Shown here: positions 1 through 8,511 of the stretch, piece after piece
How positions within the stretch are numbered: the first letter of the stretch is position 1
Layout of the letters: every line of letters begins with the position of its first letter
NCBI GenBank assembly: GCA_015068665.1
Contig: SVKB01000003.1
Location: 1-64,000, forward strand
Reading direction: 5' to 3'
DNA length: 64,000 nt
Origin: Oscillospiraceae bacterium
Lineage (GTDB): Bacteria; Bacillota; Clostridia; UMGS1840; HGM11507
The notes under the pieces: model-generated
What the model saw: the letters and a program-made list of their open reading frames with translations, nothing else
Told to the model about the DNA's origin: nothing
Databases searched by the model: none
Made by a program: the position numbers and the translations under genes

Positions 1-1
1 T

Positions 2-100
2 ACATGGACACATAATAAAACAATACAAAAGGCAATTGAAAGCCTTAGAATTTCAAGAGAGCAAAAAGAGTATTTAAGAACGCTAAAAAAGGCAAATTAA
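2..100 (+). CDS. C-terminal tail of an unidentified protein (partial)
   Basis: An open frame enters from the left edge of the window and stops at 98-100. Only about 32 residues are visible, basic and helix-like, ending KKAN. No motif is recognisable, so no function is assigned. It is read as a gene end because the frame is open from the first base and a hairpin-rich non-coding stretch follows directly. It could also be a chance open frame. Confidence 0.35.
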   Translation, partial: TWTHNKTIQKAIESLRISREQKEYLRTLKKAN

Positions 101-126
101 ATTTTTTTGTCCCTGACTTGACACGA

Positions 127-319
127 GCGTTGCAAGGCAACGCAGCTAAATTCGCGTTCCGCGAGCTATATTGAACAAGTTCAGCTAAATTACTTCGTAG
201 CTAAATTGACCGTGCGGTCAGCTACAAAAGCGAATTTAATTTAGCTACTCCAAAGGGGTAATTTAGCTATGTAGCAAAGCGGAATAATTTAGCTTTGAAC
301 TTTAGTTCAAAATTTAGCT
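127..319. repeat. Hairpin array A: small hairpins separated by the word AGCTAAATT
   Basis: Small perfect or near-perfect hairpins of differing sequence lie at 127-143 (GCGTTGC/GCAACGC), 153-163 (CGCG/CGCG), 172-183 (TGAAC/GTTCA), 191-199 (TAC/GTA), 207-220 (TGACC/GGTCA), 246-260 and 295-310 (TTGAAC/GTTCAA). They are separated by a constant 9-nt word: AGCTAAATT at 144, 183 and 199 (AGCTATATT at 164), then its reverse complement AATTTAGCT at 238, 260, 286 and 311. The array therefore changes orientation near 225-237. No coding frame explains it. Four other arrays in the window share the design. Confidence 0.8.
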
Positions 320-344
320 AAATAAATTTAATGAATGTGATAAC

Positions 345-704
345 ATGGCAGAAAGTATAATGCTTGACAAAGCAAAAGATTTTGCAGTTGAAATTATAAA
401 TGTGTGTAAAACAATCAAGGAAACAAAAAGGGAAAGTGTTTTAACAAATCAGCTTATGCGTTCAGGAACATCAATTGGTGCGAATATTCATGAATCAAAA
501 TATGCACATGGTACTGCAGATTTTATTGCTAAAATGCAGATAGCGTTGAAAGAGTGTTATGAATCAGAATATTGGTTAGAACTTCTAAATAGGACAGGGT
601 ATTTGTCTGATGAACAATATAAGATTATACTCAATGAGTGCGGACAAATTCGCAGAATGTTGATATCTTCGATTAACACCGTTAAGAATAAAAAAGATAA
701 TTAA
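345..704 (+). CDS. Four-helix-bundle protein (S23 / 23S rRNA intervening-sequence family)
   Basis: The 119-residue protein matches the four-helix-bundle family first described as proteins encoded in intervening sequences of 23S rRNA genes. Visible signatures are an N-terminal helix with DFAVEI, the central RSGTSIGANIHES segment, a helix with AKMQIALKECYESEYWLELL, and a final helix with ECGQIRRML. Length fits the family. Members occur widely as free-standing genes and their function is not well defined; related folds include the accessory protein Avd of diversity-generating retroelements, but no reverse transcriptase is present here. It directly follows hairpin array A, whose last word ends 25 bases before the start codon. 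The start has no strong Shine-Dalgarno sequence. Confidence 0.8.
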   Translation: MAESIMLDKAKDFAVEIINVCKTIKETKRESVLTNQLMRSGTSIGANIHESKYAHGTADFIAKMQIALKECYESEYWLELLNRTGYLSDEQYKIILNECGQIRRMLISSINTVKNKKDN

Positions 705-749
705 TACAAGTGCGAACTTTGTCGAATATTACGAAAGGAGACAATACTA

Positions 750-1292
750 ATGAAAAAAAGCGAAATAATTCAAATAATAAATGAATCTGTTGAAAACAAA
801 AATTTATGCAGGGTTGGTTATAAGTATAATGACTATCTTAAATATTTGTTTCCATTAATAGCAAATGAAAAATTATTTTTATCATCAAAAGAAGAAGATT
901 TTGATTTTGCTGGATATCATATTGGTAAGATTTCTGATGTTGCTACAGTTGATATAAGAACAGATGGAGATAGACTTTTTGAAATTATCAAAGTGGAAGG
1001 TCTGCCCAAATATTTTAATGTTCCTGATGTTGATATAACTGATTGGAAAACTGTTTTTGAATCTCTGCAAAAACATGATGGATATATAATAGTTAAGTGT
1101 GAAAAAGATTATGATACCGAATACGCTTTTATTATAGGAAAGATTGTTAAAGTGACTACAAGAAGCATCACAATGAAAGATTTTAATTGTGATGGAGAGT
1201 GGTATGAAGAGGTATTCAATATTCCTTTTAGTAAAATAACATGTGTTGAATTTAATAGCCGTTATTGTAATGTTTTTTCAAAACACATATAA
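750..1292 (+). CDS. Conserved hypothetical protein, 180 aa
   Basis: A good ribosome binding site (AAAGGAG) precedes the ATG. The protein is soluble, rich in beta-forming residues and acidic. Two halves look alike: each has a strand-rich stretch starting around residues 45 and 108 followed by aromatic and acidic residues, and the end has a CDGEWYEE segment and a terminal FSKHI. This suggests two small beta-barrel units, but that is inference. I do not recognise a characterised family. It lies 45 bp after the four-helix-bundle gene in a hairpin-rich accessory region. Confidence 0.55.
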   Translation: MKKSEIIQIINESVENKNLCRVGYKYNDYLKYLFPLIANEKLFLSSKEEDFDFAGYHIGKISDVATVDIRTDGDRLFEIIKVEGLPKYFNVPDVDITDWKTVFESLQKHDGYIIVKCEKDYDTEYAFIIGKIVKVTTRSITMKDFNCDGEWYEEVFNIPFSKITCVEFNSRYCNVFSKHI

Positions 1293-1332
1293 TTTTGCTT
1301 GTGACAAAACTTAAATTTAATAAAATAGTTTG

Positions 1333-1640
1333 CCGATAATAAATATTTACATATAATATCGGAGCGAGAAAATTCAGTATTCTCGCGGATTCTAAGGAAA
1401 AGTGTTAAAGGAAAAACATTTGAAAAATCAAGAAAAAATAGTAGGTCCTAATACGAGCTTGCGAGTATCAAGGTTCTCCGAAATATAGAAATCTTTGATT
1501 TCGTTATATTTCGTGATGGTTCTTATTGTAGCGAAGCACAACAAGGTTCTCCGAAATATAGAAATCTTTGATTTCGTTATATTTCGTGATGGTTCTTATA
1601 TCATATCGCAACGGAGTTATATCGTATTTGAACATAGCAA
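1333..1640. repeat. Hairpin array E with a 58-bp direct repeat
   Basis: Hairpins at 1333-1362 (CCGATA/TATCGG) and 1364-1386 (GCGAGAA/TTCTCGC) are followed by a 58-bp unit present twice, at 1469-1526 and 1542-1599. Each unit contains a nested hairpin, CGAAATATA/TATATTTCG outside and GAAATC/GATTTC inside, bounded by GGTTCT words. A small hairpin (TTGT..ACAA around 1526-1541) sits between the copies and another AT-rich hairpin follows the second. This fills the 364-bp gap between the hypothetical gene and the PHP gene. It resembles the other arrays: constant short word, changing hairpins. Confidence 0.7.
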
Positions 1641-1656
1641 AAAAAGGAGAATAACA

Positions 1657-2492
1657 ATGATAATAAAATCCGATTGGCATATACATTCAGAAGCATCCTA
1701 CGATGCAAGTTTAACTCTTGAAAAAATTTACGGCAATGCAAAAAAGTACGGCTTTGAGAAAGTCGGAATAACAGACCATGTAAATTTCAATGATGAAAAA
1801 TTTACAGCTGATTTTAAAAACTCCTGTGAAACCGTTAAAAAATTTCAGAAGGAGCATAAGGATATTATTTTAGGAGTGGAGCTTACTCCCATAGAAAAGC
1901 CGCTTTATGATTACATAAAAAAACAGGTACGAAAGAAGGCTTTGAGCCTCCTTATACGGATGAGCTTTTTCCTGTTGAGCTTCCTCTTACAAAGGAAGAG
2001 CTTATATCCTGCGGAGTGCGCTACTGTGTAGGGGCATCTCACTGGAGAGTTGACGGACCAAAGCCAAAGGAGACCACAAATAATATGGAAGGGTATATAA
2101 GAGAATGGTACCGTCAGCAGCTATGGCTTGCCACCGATGAAAGAGTAACTATTTTAGGGCACCCCTGGTATAACGGAAGAGGACTGTGGTATGAGGATTT
2201 TAATCTGATTCCCCGTTCAATGAATATGGAGATAGCTGCAGCAATCAGGGATAATAAAAAATTTGTTGAATGTAACAGCGGGTTCCTTACTTCGGATAAA
2301 ATGACCGAAAAATTCCGTGTTCAGTATATTGAATTTCTGCGTGAGCTTTTTGAAATGGGAATCAGAATAACCTATGGCTCGGATTCCCATCATCAATATG
2401 GGGATAAGCATCTTATTATTGAAAAATATCTGTCTGAAGTCGGTTTTAAAGAAGGGGACTTTTCTACTCTTACGGAAGAAGATCTTTGGTAA
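1657..2492 (+). pseudogene. PHP-domain phosphoesterase (histidinol-phosphatase-like), split by a -1 frame change in an A7 run
   Basis: The first frame starts at the ATG at 1657 after AAAAGGAGA and carries PHP motifs HxH (residues 8-10) and GITDH (37-41). It runs out of homology at 1923. The rest, with ILGHPWYNG and the terminal YGSDSHH metal-binding motif, continues in the -1 frame to 2492. Joined, the product is about 278 residues with all PHP motifs present, normal for the family. The switch lies on A AAA AAA at 1917-1923, where a -1 slip gives DYIKK then TGTKEGF, as the family expects. It may be a pseudogene, a homopolymer error, or a gene rescued by ribosomal or transcriptional slippage. 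A metal-dependent amidohydrolase gene follows, so the substrate is likely a small phosphoester. Confidence 0.75.
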
Positions 2493-2559
2493 AAAAGAAA
2501 AACAATAATAACAGAAAATGACAAAAAATATAAGCAATACATCACAGGAGGTCAGGAAA

Positions 2560-3351
2560 ATGCTTATAGATTTTCATACACACGCCTTTCCCGATGCTAT
2601 CAGTAAAAGGGCGATAGATAAGCTTGCTCATTTAAGCGGAGGTTTAGAGCCTCAGGGACAGGGAACGGTAGCTTCCTTAAAGGAGGAAATGGCAAGGGAT
2701 GGGGTTGATATTTCGGTTGTATTATCTATCGCCACCAATCCTGAGCAGCAGACGAATGTCAATAATTTTGCGAAAAAGATAAGTGACGAAAAAAGTATTT
2801 TTGCTTTCGGCTCTGTTCATCCCGATGCCGATAATGCTCTTGAAGAGCTGGAGCGAATAAAAGACATGGGTTTAAAGGGCGTTAAGCTTCATCCCGAGTA
2901 TCAGGGCTTTTATGCTGATGATGAAAAAATGAAGCCCATTTATAAAAAAATATCCTCGTTAGGGCTTATAACAGTATTCCATTCGGGCTATGATTACGGA
3001 TATGCGCCGCCCTATCACTGTATGCCCGATAATCTTCTTAATGCTTTAAAATGGTTTGATTCGCCCGTAGTTGCGGCTCACTGGGGTGGTGTAAGCTGTG
3101 GAGTTGAGGTTATAGAAAAGCTATGCGGAAGCGATTTGTATTTCGACTTATCCTTTGGCTATGGGGTAATGCCGAGAGCCGTTGCTCAGATGATTGTGGA
3201 TAAGCACACTCCGGGTAAGCTTCTTTTTGCCTCAGATATGCCCTGGCACCGACCGATCTGGGAAAAAAGACTTATAGAAAACCTGGATATTTCAGAGGAG
3301 GACAAAGAAAAAATTTATTATAAAAACGCAATGAGGCTTCTTGGAATATGA
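2560..3351 (+). CDS. Amidohydrolase-family metal-dependent hydrolase
   Basis: The start at 2560 is chosen because it directly follows CAGGAGGT and gives the canonical N-terminus MLIDFHTHAFPD with the HxH metal motif. The frame is open further upstream to 2518 without a ribosome site. The 263-residue TIM barrel also has KLHPEYQGF, FHSGYDYG, AAHWGG and the late metal ligand in FASDMPWHRP. This is the amidohydrolase-2 type, which includes decarboxylases and hydrolases of ring or small amide substrates; the exact substrate is unknown. It follows the PHP gene by 67 bp and overlaps the next gene by 4 bp (ATGA), so the two are translationally coupled. Confidence 0.85.
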   Translation: MLIDFHTHAFPDAISKRAIDKLAHLSGGLEPQGQGTVASLKEEMARDGVDISVVLSIATNPEQQTNVNNFAKKISDEKSIFAFGSVHPDADNALEELERIKDMGLKGVKLHPEYQGFYADDEKMKPIYKKISSLGLITVFHSGYDYGYAPPYHCMPDNLLNALKWFDSPVVAAHWGGVSCGVEVIEKLCGSDLYFDLSFGYGVMPRAVAQMIVDKHTPGKLLFASDMPWHRPIWEKRLIENLDISEEDKEKIYYKNAMRLLGI

Positions 3352-4277
3352 ATAGTATGAAACTTTATCTTGCCCCTATGGAGGGAATAACAACCTACAC
3401 TTATCGGAATGTCCATGCCCGCCATTTCGGAGGCTGTGACGGTTATTATGCCCCGTTTATAGTTCCCACCGATAATGAAAAACTGAGTATAAAAACCCTT
3501 CGTGGAATTCTTCCTGAAAATAATGCTGTAAAGCCTTATGTTCAGGTTATGTGCTCCACTCACACAGCCTTTTTAGAATTCGCAAATAAGATAAAAGCCT
3601 TAGGCTATGACGAGGTTAATTTAAATCTTGGCTGCCCTTCGGGGACGGTTGTAAAAAAAAGGCGCGGCTCGGGTGCTCTTAAGGATCCCGATTCTCTTGA
3701 TAAGCTTTTATATAACATTTTTGAAAATGCTGATATAAAAATAACCTTAAAGTCAAGAGCAGGTTTTTATTCCCACGGTGAAATGGACAGGCTTATTGAC
3801 ATATATAAAAAATATCCCTTTAAAAGACTTATTCTTCATCCCAGGGTAAGGGAGGAGTTTTATGAAGGAGTTCCCAATCATGAAAGCTTTTTAAAGGCCT
3901 ATAAAGAATTTAAGATGCGCCTTTGCTATAACGGTAATATTTATTCCTCTGAGGATTATAAGGAAATCACGAATAAGTTCCCCGGTCTTGACAGCATTAT
4001 GATAGGCAGAGGGTGTGTGAAAAATCCTGCAATCTTCCGTGAAATAAAAGGGGGAAAGAAGCTTGAAACCGGTGAGCTTCTGAGCTTCTTTAAAGAGCTT
4101 GAAGCATGCTATATGAAGCTTTTTGATTCTGAAAAAAATGTTCTCCACAAGCTTAAGGAAATATGGGTGCATGCAGGAGAAAACTTCCCCGATAATCAAA
4201 AGGAAATAAAAGCCATAAAAAAGGCAACAAGGTTAAGTGAATTAAACAGTGCGGCAGAGTCTTTGCCACCACTTTAA
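3348..4277 (+). CDS. dus: tRNA-dihydrouridine synthase family protein
   Basis: An FMN-dependent TIM-barrel enzyme reducing uridine to dihydrouridine in tRNA. It begins YLAPMEGIT, the family's flavin-binding start. NLNLGCPSG holds the catalytic cysteine, and KSRAGF, HPRVREEF and MIGRGCVKNP are phosphate/FMN-binding regions. Length of about 309 is typical. The helical C-terminal domain is short, as in the Clostridial short-form members. An ATG at 3357 is an alternative start. It overlaps the amidohydrolase gene by 4 bp and ends at a strong terminator, closing the three-gene unit. Confidence 0.88.
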   Translation: MNSMKLYLAPMEGITTYTYRNVHARHFGGCDGYYAPFIVPTDNEKLSIKTLRGILPENNAVKPYVQVMCSTHTAFLEFANKIKALGYDEVNLNLGCPSGTVVKKRRGSGALKDPDSLDKLLYNIFENADIKITLKSRAGFYSHGEMDRLIDIYKKYPFKRLILHPRVREEFYEGVPNHESFLKAYKEFKMRLCYNGNIYSSEDYKEITNKFPGLDSIMIGRGCVKNPAIFREIKGGKKLETGELLSFFKELEACYMKLFDSEKNVLHKLKEIWVHAGENFPDNQKEIKAIKKATRLSELNSAAESLPPL

Positions 4278-4316
4278 AAAGGATTGAAAACATTAGTTTT
4301 CAATCCTTTTTAATAC
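4276..4316 (+). terminator. Rho-independent terminator after the Dus gene
   Basis: A 16-bp perfect stem (AAAAAGGATTGAAAAC with its complement) has a 4-nt loop at 4292-4295 and is followed by T-rich sequence. It insulates the Dus unit from the polysaccharide operon promoter. Confidence 0.85.
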
Positions 4317-4326
4317 TTAAAAGTAT

Positions 4327-4355
4327 TTGACAATATATATATAAAGTGGTAAAAT
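4327..4355 (+). promoter_or_regulatory. Sigma-A promoter of exopolysaccharide operon 1
   Basis: TTGACA at 4327-4332 and TAAAAT at 4350-4355 with a 17-bp spacer, 62 bp before the first start codon. It is the only strong promoter seen before the tightly packed genes ending at 20110. Confidence 0.8.
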
Positions 4356-4416
4356 ATAAAGTGAATGATTATAAGGAAAATTATATCATTGAAAAGGGGA
4401 ACAAAGGGGTGAAAAA

Positions 4417-5919
4417 ATGTCCGGAAATGACGGAAGAATTAAGAAAAATCTTAAATCTTCAATTATACAGCAGTTTGTTTTAATTTCCATAAGTTTTTTA
4501 CTTCCGAGACTTTATCTTGAGAATTTCGGATCATCGGTTAACGGTGTTTTATCAACTATTAAACAAATTTTTACATATATGTGTCTTCTGGAAGCAGGAG
4601 TCGGTGCTGCAACCAAGCATGCGCTTTATGAAATTCTGGAAATTGATGACAGAAAAAGTGTAAGCGAGGTTTTATCCGCTACTCATATCTGTTACAGGAA
4701 AACGGGAATTATTTATACTCTTATTGTTTTTATCATTGCTTTTGTTTACGGCTTTGTTATTGATACAGGAATAAACAGTTTTATTGTTTTTTTACTTGTA
4801 ATTTTAAACGGAATACCGGGAATTTTCAATTATTTCATACAGTCTAAATATAGAGTACTGATGGAGGCAGATGGCAGAAATTTTGTTTTGAATAATTCCG
4901 AAACAGTTGTCCAGATTTTAGCTAATACAGGAAAAATTCTGGTGCTGTTTCTTACCGACAGTCTTATTCTTATTCAGCTTGTATATTGTGTTATTGCTTT
5001 AGGACAGATAGTTTATTTATACAGATATGCAAAAAGAGAATATAAATGGCTTGATATAAAAACCACTCCTGATTTTGATGCGATTTCCCAAAAGGATTCT
5101 GCACTTGTCCATCAGGTTTCCGGGATGGTATTTAATAATACCGATGTGCTTCTGATTTCAGCACTTTGTAATTTCACGGCTGCAAGTGTTTATGCCATAT
5201 ACAATATGTTTTTTGCACAAATGCAAACGGTTATATCAAGTGTAGCATTATCCTTCAGTCACAGATTAGGGAAGGATTATAAACCAAACCGTCAGAAATT
5301 TGATAAAGAATTTTATGTATATGAAGTGTTTTATATTATGTGTTCGTTTATAATATATACGCTTATGGCAGTATTTCTTTTGCCGCTTATTGAGATTTAT
5401 ACAAAAGGAATAAATGACGCTGATTACATAAATTCCAATCTTCTTATGCTGTTTGCGGTTATGCAGCTTTTATCCAATGCAAAGCTTCCTGCCAATAATG
5501 TTATTGAGTATGCAGGAACCTTTAAGAAAACCCGTTCACACGCATTATGGGAAATGACTATAAATATCGTCACAACTGTAATCGGCATAAAATTATTCGG
5601 TATCTGCGGTGCTATTTTGGGAACAATTCTGGCACTTATATATCGAAGCATAGTAGTAATAGCTCATTCCAATAAAGAGGTTCTCAACAGAAGTTTATTT
5701 AAAACTTATAAATTATGGTTGGTAAACGGCGGAGTGTTTATTCTGGTAATGGTTATCTTTTTTGTAGACAGTTTTTCAGGACTTTCCTTTGGAAAGCTTA
5801 TTATAAAAGGACTTATCCATGGACCCTGGATTGTAGCTTTATATGTGGTGGCTAATCTGATTTTCAATCCTGATGCTTTCAGATTTTTATATAAGTTTTT
5901 AAAGGGGGATAAGCTATGA
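4417..5919 (+). CDS. Polysaccharide flippase (Wzx/MurJ-like, MOP superfamily)
   Basis: A 500-residue integral membrane protein with about 12-14 hydrophobic helices. It has the N-terminal pattern of lipid-linked oligosaccharide flippases, with short basic N-terminus, then FVLISISFLLPRLYLENFG and an early NGVLSTIKQIFTYM amphipathic segment. It is expected to move undecaprenyl-linked repeat units across the membrane. AAAGGGGTG lies upstream of the ATG. It is the first gene of the operon, and its last codons overlap the next gene by 4 bp. A second flippase of the same superfamily is encoded at 55055 on the other strand. Confidence 0.88.
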   Translation: MSGNDGRIKKNLKSSIIQQFVLISISFLLPRLYLENFGSSVNGVLSTIKQIFTYMCLLEAGVGAATKHALYEILEIDDRKSVSEVLSATHICYRKTGIIYTLIVFIIAFVYGFVIDTGINSFIVFLLVILNGIPGIFNYFIQSKYRVLMEADGRNFVLNNSETVVQILANTGKILVLFLTDSLILIQLVYCVIALGQIVYLYRYAKREYKWLDIKTTPDFDAISQKDSALVHQVSGMVFNNTDVLLISALCNFTAASVYAIYNMFFAQMQTVISSVALSFSHRLGKDYKPNRQKFDKEFYVYEVFYIMCSFIIYTLMAVFLLPLIEIYTKGINDADYINSNLLMLFAVMQLLSNAKLPANNVIEYAGTFKKTRSHALWEMTINIVTTVIGIKLFGICGAILGTILALIYRSIVVIAHSNKEVLNRSLFKTYKLWLVNGGVFILVMVIFFVDSFSGLSFGKLIIKGLIHGPWIVALYVVANLIFNPDAFRFLYKFLKGDKL

Positions 5920-6650
5920 GTATTCCTAAGATTATCCATTATTGCTGGTTTGGAAACGGAAAAATGCCTCCTCTTTTTAAAAAATGTATAAAAAGCTGGG
6001 AAAAATACTGTCCCGGCTATGAAATAAAATGCTGGAATGAGGATAATTTTAATCTTGACTGCAACCGTTATGTATCGGAAGCCTATGAAGCCCAAAAATG
6101 GGCTTTTGTAACCGACTATGTAAGACTGAAGGTTTTATATGAGGAGGGCGGAATATATTTTGATACCGATGTTGAGCTTATAAAGCCCATTGACTTTCTT
6201 ACTGATGAAAAAGGCTTTATGGGCTTTGATGAAAACGGTCTTATGTGTACCGGACTGGGATGTGGCTGTGAAGCAGGAAATGAGCTGGTAGGTGAGCTTT
6301 TAAAGGATTATGATAATATTCCCTTTAAGCTTGAAGCCGGTAAGTATGACCTTACACCCTGTCCTGACAGAAATGCAGCAACCTTAAAAAGACTGGGGAT
6401 GGATGTTTCCAAACAGTCCCAGACCTTCATGGGAATTAAATTCCTTCCCCGGGAATATTTATGTCCTATGGAATATATATCGGGGAAGCTGACCATAACC
6501 GATAAAACCTGTTCAATACATCATTACAGCGCCTCCTGGACTTCAAAAACCAGTAAGCGCACCCGTATTGCAAAGCGGATACTGGGAGTTAAGCTTTATG
6601 ATAAGCTTTACGGAAAATTCCTGCATAAGGTAAAATGGCTTGAATGGTAA
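5916..6650 (+). CDS. DXD-type glycosyltransferase (capsular polysaccharide synthesis / Och1-like)
   Basis: The 244-residue protein starts IPKIIHYCWFGN, the hallmark of the Gly_transf_sug family. TDYVRLKVLYEEGG and IYFDTDVELIKP follow, where DTD is the metal/nucleotide-sugar DXD motif. It should act at the cytoplasmic membrane face, adding a sugar to a lipid-linked intermediate. The donor cannot be predicted. The start overlaps the flippase stop codon, which indicates translational coupling. Confidence 0.88.
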   Translation: MSIPKIIHYCWFGNGKMPPLFKKCIKSWEKYCPGYEIKCWNEDNFNLDCNRYVSEAYEAQKWAFVTDYVRLKVLYEEGGIYFDTDVELIKPIDFLTDEKGFMGFDENGLMCTGLGCGCEAGNELVGELLKDYDNIPFKLEAGKYDLTPCPDRNAATLKRLGMDVSKQSQTFMGIKFLPREYLCPMEYISGKLTITDKTCSIHHYSASWTSKTSKRTRIAKRILGVKLYDKLYGKFLHKVKWLEW

Positions 6651-6669
6651 AATATAAATAAAGAAAGAA

Positions 6670-7359
6670 GTGTGCGGAATGCCTTTTATAGATGAGAATA
6701 AGGTAGATGAAAAAACAAGAAAAAAATTAGAGGAGATTATTGAAAAATCCTATGCGGGCTATTGGAAAAAGAAAAGACTCTTTGATATCTTTTTTGCAAC
6801 CCTTATATTGCTTTTTTTTCTCCCTTTAATGATACTGATTGCAATTGTTATTGTTATTGACGATCCGAAAGGCGGTCCCTTTTATGTTCAGAAAAGAGTT
6901 GGCCGTCACGGAGAGGAATTTGATATGTATAAATTCCGTACCATGAAAAAGGGTGCCGATAAAATGCGCGTACAGCTCGATAATCAGAATGAGATGGACG
7001 GTCCTGTTTTCAAAATGAAGGAGGATCCGCGTATCACAAGAGTGGGAAAATTTTTAAGAAAAACCTCATTAGACGAGCTTATGCAGTTTTTCAATGTATT
7101 TAAAGGTGATATGACACTCGTAGGTCCGAGACCGCCTCTTCCTGAGGAGGTTGCAAAATATACCGACTATCAGAAGCTTCGTCTTCATGTAACCCCGGGT
7201 ATTACCTGTACCTGGCAGATACATAAAAACAGAAATGATGTTCCCTTTGAGGAGTGGGTTGAAATGGATATTGATTATATTCAGAACCGAACCTTCCCAA
7301 ATGATATAAAAATAATGCTTAAAACTCCCATTGTAATGCTGACTGCAACGGGACGGTAA
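6670..7359 (+). CDS. Undecaprenyl-phosphate sugar-1-phosphate transferase (priming enzyme)
   Basis: The enzyme starts repeat-unit synthesis by moving a sugar-1-phosphate onto undecaprenyl phosphate. KKKRLFDI leads into one membrane segment at about residues 39-63. The catalytic domain has YVQKRVGRHG, MYKFRTM, RITRVGKFLRKTSLDEL and LVGPRPPLP, all diagnostic of the bacterial sugar transferase family. At 229 residues it is the short form without extra N-terminal helices. Translation may begin at GTG 6670 or ATG 6679. It defines this locus as a Wzx/Wzy-type system together with the flippase and polymerase. Confidence 0.92.
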   Translation: MCGMPFIDENKVDEKTRKKLEEIIEKSYAGYWKKKRLFDIFFATLILLFFLPLMILIAIVIVIDDPKGGPFYVQKRVGRHGEEFDMYKFRTMKKGADKMRVQLDNQNEMDGPVFKMKEDPRITRVGKFLRKTSLDELMQFFNVFKGDMTLVGPRPPLPEEVAKYTDYQKLRLHVTPGITCTWQIHKNRNDVPFEEWVEMDIDYIQNRTFPNDIKIMLKTPIVMLTATGR

Positions 7360-7375
7360 AAAAGGCGGCGAAAAA

Positions 7376-8497
7376 ATGAAAGTGGCAATGATTGGTCATA
7401 AGGTTATTCCTTCAAGGCGCGGGGGAATTGAAAGGGTGCTTACCACCCTTTGTCCTCTTTTGGTAGCCTCGGGGGTTGAGGTTACCTGCTACAACCGTTC
7501 CTCCGATAAGGTGGAAAATGAGTATGTGGGCACCGTAAAAGATAATATGTATAAGGGTGTTAAGCTGAAAAAAGCCCCCACTCTTAATGTAAGAGGCTTT
7601 GCGGCAATGATATCCTCCTTTACTGCGGCAATATCCGCAAGCTTTAAAAGCTATGATGTTGTTCACTTTCACGCAGAGGGTCCCTGCGCGGCAATGTGGA
7701 TTCCGAAACTTTTCGGGAAAAAGTGCGTCGCTACCGTTCACGGTATTGACTGGCAAAGAGAAAAATGGGGAAAGGGCTTTGCTTCAAAGTATATAAAGTT
7801 CGGAGAAAAAACCATGGTAAAATATGCCGATGAAATAATAGTTCTCAGTCAGTCGGCTTACGATTATTTCTTAAATACCTATAACCGTAAAACCGTAATA
7901 ATACCAAACGGAATAGACAAGCCCGAAAAAAAGGAAGCCAAAATGATAACCGAGGATTTTTCCCTTACAAAGGACAGCTACATCTGTATAATATCAAGGC
8001 TTACCGCCGAAAAGGGAGTCCACTATCTTATTGATGCCTATAATCAGCTGGATACGGATAAAAAGCTTGTTATTGTAGGTGATACAAGCGATACCGATGA
8101 TTATGTGGCTTCTCTTAAGGAAAAGGCAAAGAATAACCCCAAAATAATCTTTACCGGCTTTGAATCCGGGGACGAGCTTAAAGAGCTTTATACCAATGCC
8201 TATGTGGTAACCCTTCCCTCCGACCTTGAGGGAATGTCATTAAGTCTTCTTGAGGCTATGGCATACGGAAATGCGGTGCTTGCCTCAGACATTCCTGAAA
8301 ATTCATCGGTAGGCGAGGATAAAATAATGTACTTTAAGCATTCGGATACTGCCGATTTAAAGGAAAAGCTTCAGTTTTTGTGTGATAATCCCGGTGAAGT
8401 GGAGAAATTAAGATGCGGGGTATCTGAATTTATTCTTTCCCGTTATCATTGGGATGAAATTGCTGTAAAAACCTGTAATCTGTATAAAAATATATGA
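7376..8497 (+). CDS. Glycosyltransferase family 4
   Basis: A GT-B fold enzyme of 373 residues. The N-terminus KVAMIGHKVIPSRRGGIERV is the DUF1972-type start common in rhamnosyl- and glucosyltransferases of capsule loci. ISRLTAEKGVHYLIDAY is the donor-domain entry, and SDLEGMSLSLLEAMA carries the EX7E retaining-enzyme motif. It follows the priming enzyme by 16 bp, with a GGCGG-type ribosome site, and its stop overlaps a possible upstream start of the next gene. It is a good candidate for adding the second sugar, but that is inference from gene order. Confidence 0.88.
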   Translation: MKVAMIGHKVIPSRRGGIERVLTTLCPLLVASGVEVTCYNRSSDKVENEYVGTVKDNMYKGVKLKKAPTLNVRGFAAMISSFTAAISASFKSYDVVHFHAEGPCAAMWIPKLFGKKCVATVHGIDWQREKWGKGFASKYIKFGEKTMVKYADEIIVLSQSAYDYFLNTYNRKTVIIPNGIDKPEKKEAKMITEDFSLTKDSYICIISRLTAEKGVHYLIDAYNQLDTDKKLVIVGDTSDTDDYVASLKEKAKNNPKIIFTGFESGDELKELYTNAYVVTLPSDLEGMSLSLLEAMAYGNAVLASDIPENSSVGEDKIMYFKHSDTADLKEKLQFLCDNPGEVEKLRCGVSEFILSRYHWDEIAVKTCNLYKNI

Positions 8498-8511
8498 AAG
8501 GGCAGCTTGCT

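Noticed and set aside
127..319. CRISPR-like look of the hairpin arrays (constant word, variable interval)
   Set aside because: The constant part is only 7-9 nt, the variable parts are palindromic and of uneven length, and no cas genes are present.
345..704. Diversity-generating retroelement accessory protein (Avd)
   Set aside because: Same general fold, but there is no reverse transcriptase, template repeat or variable repeat in the window.
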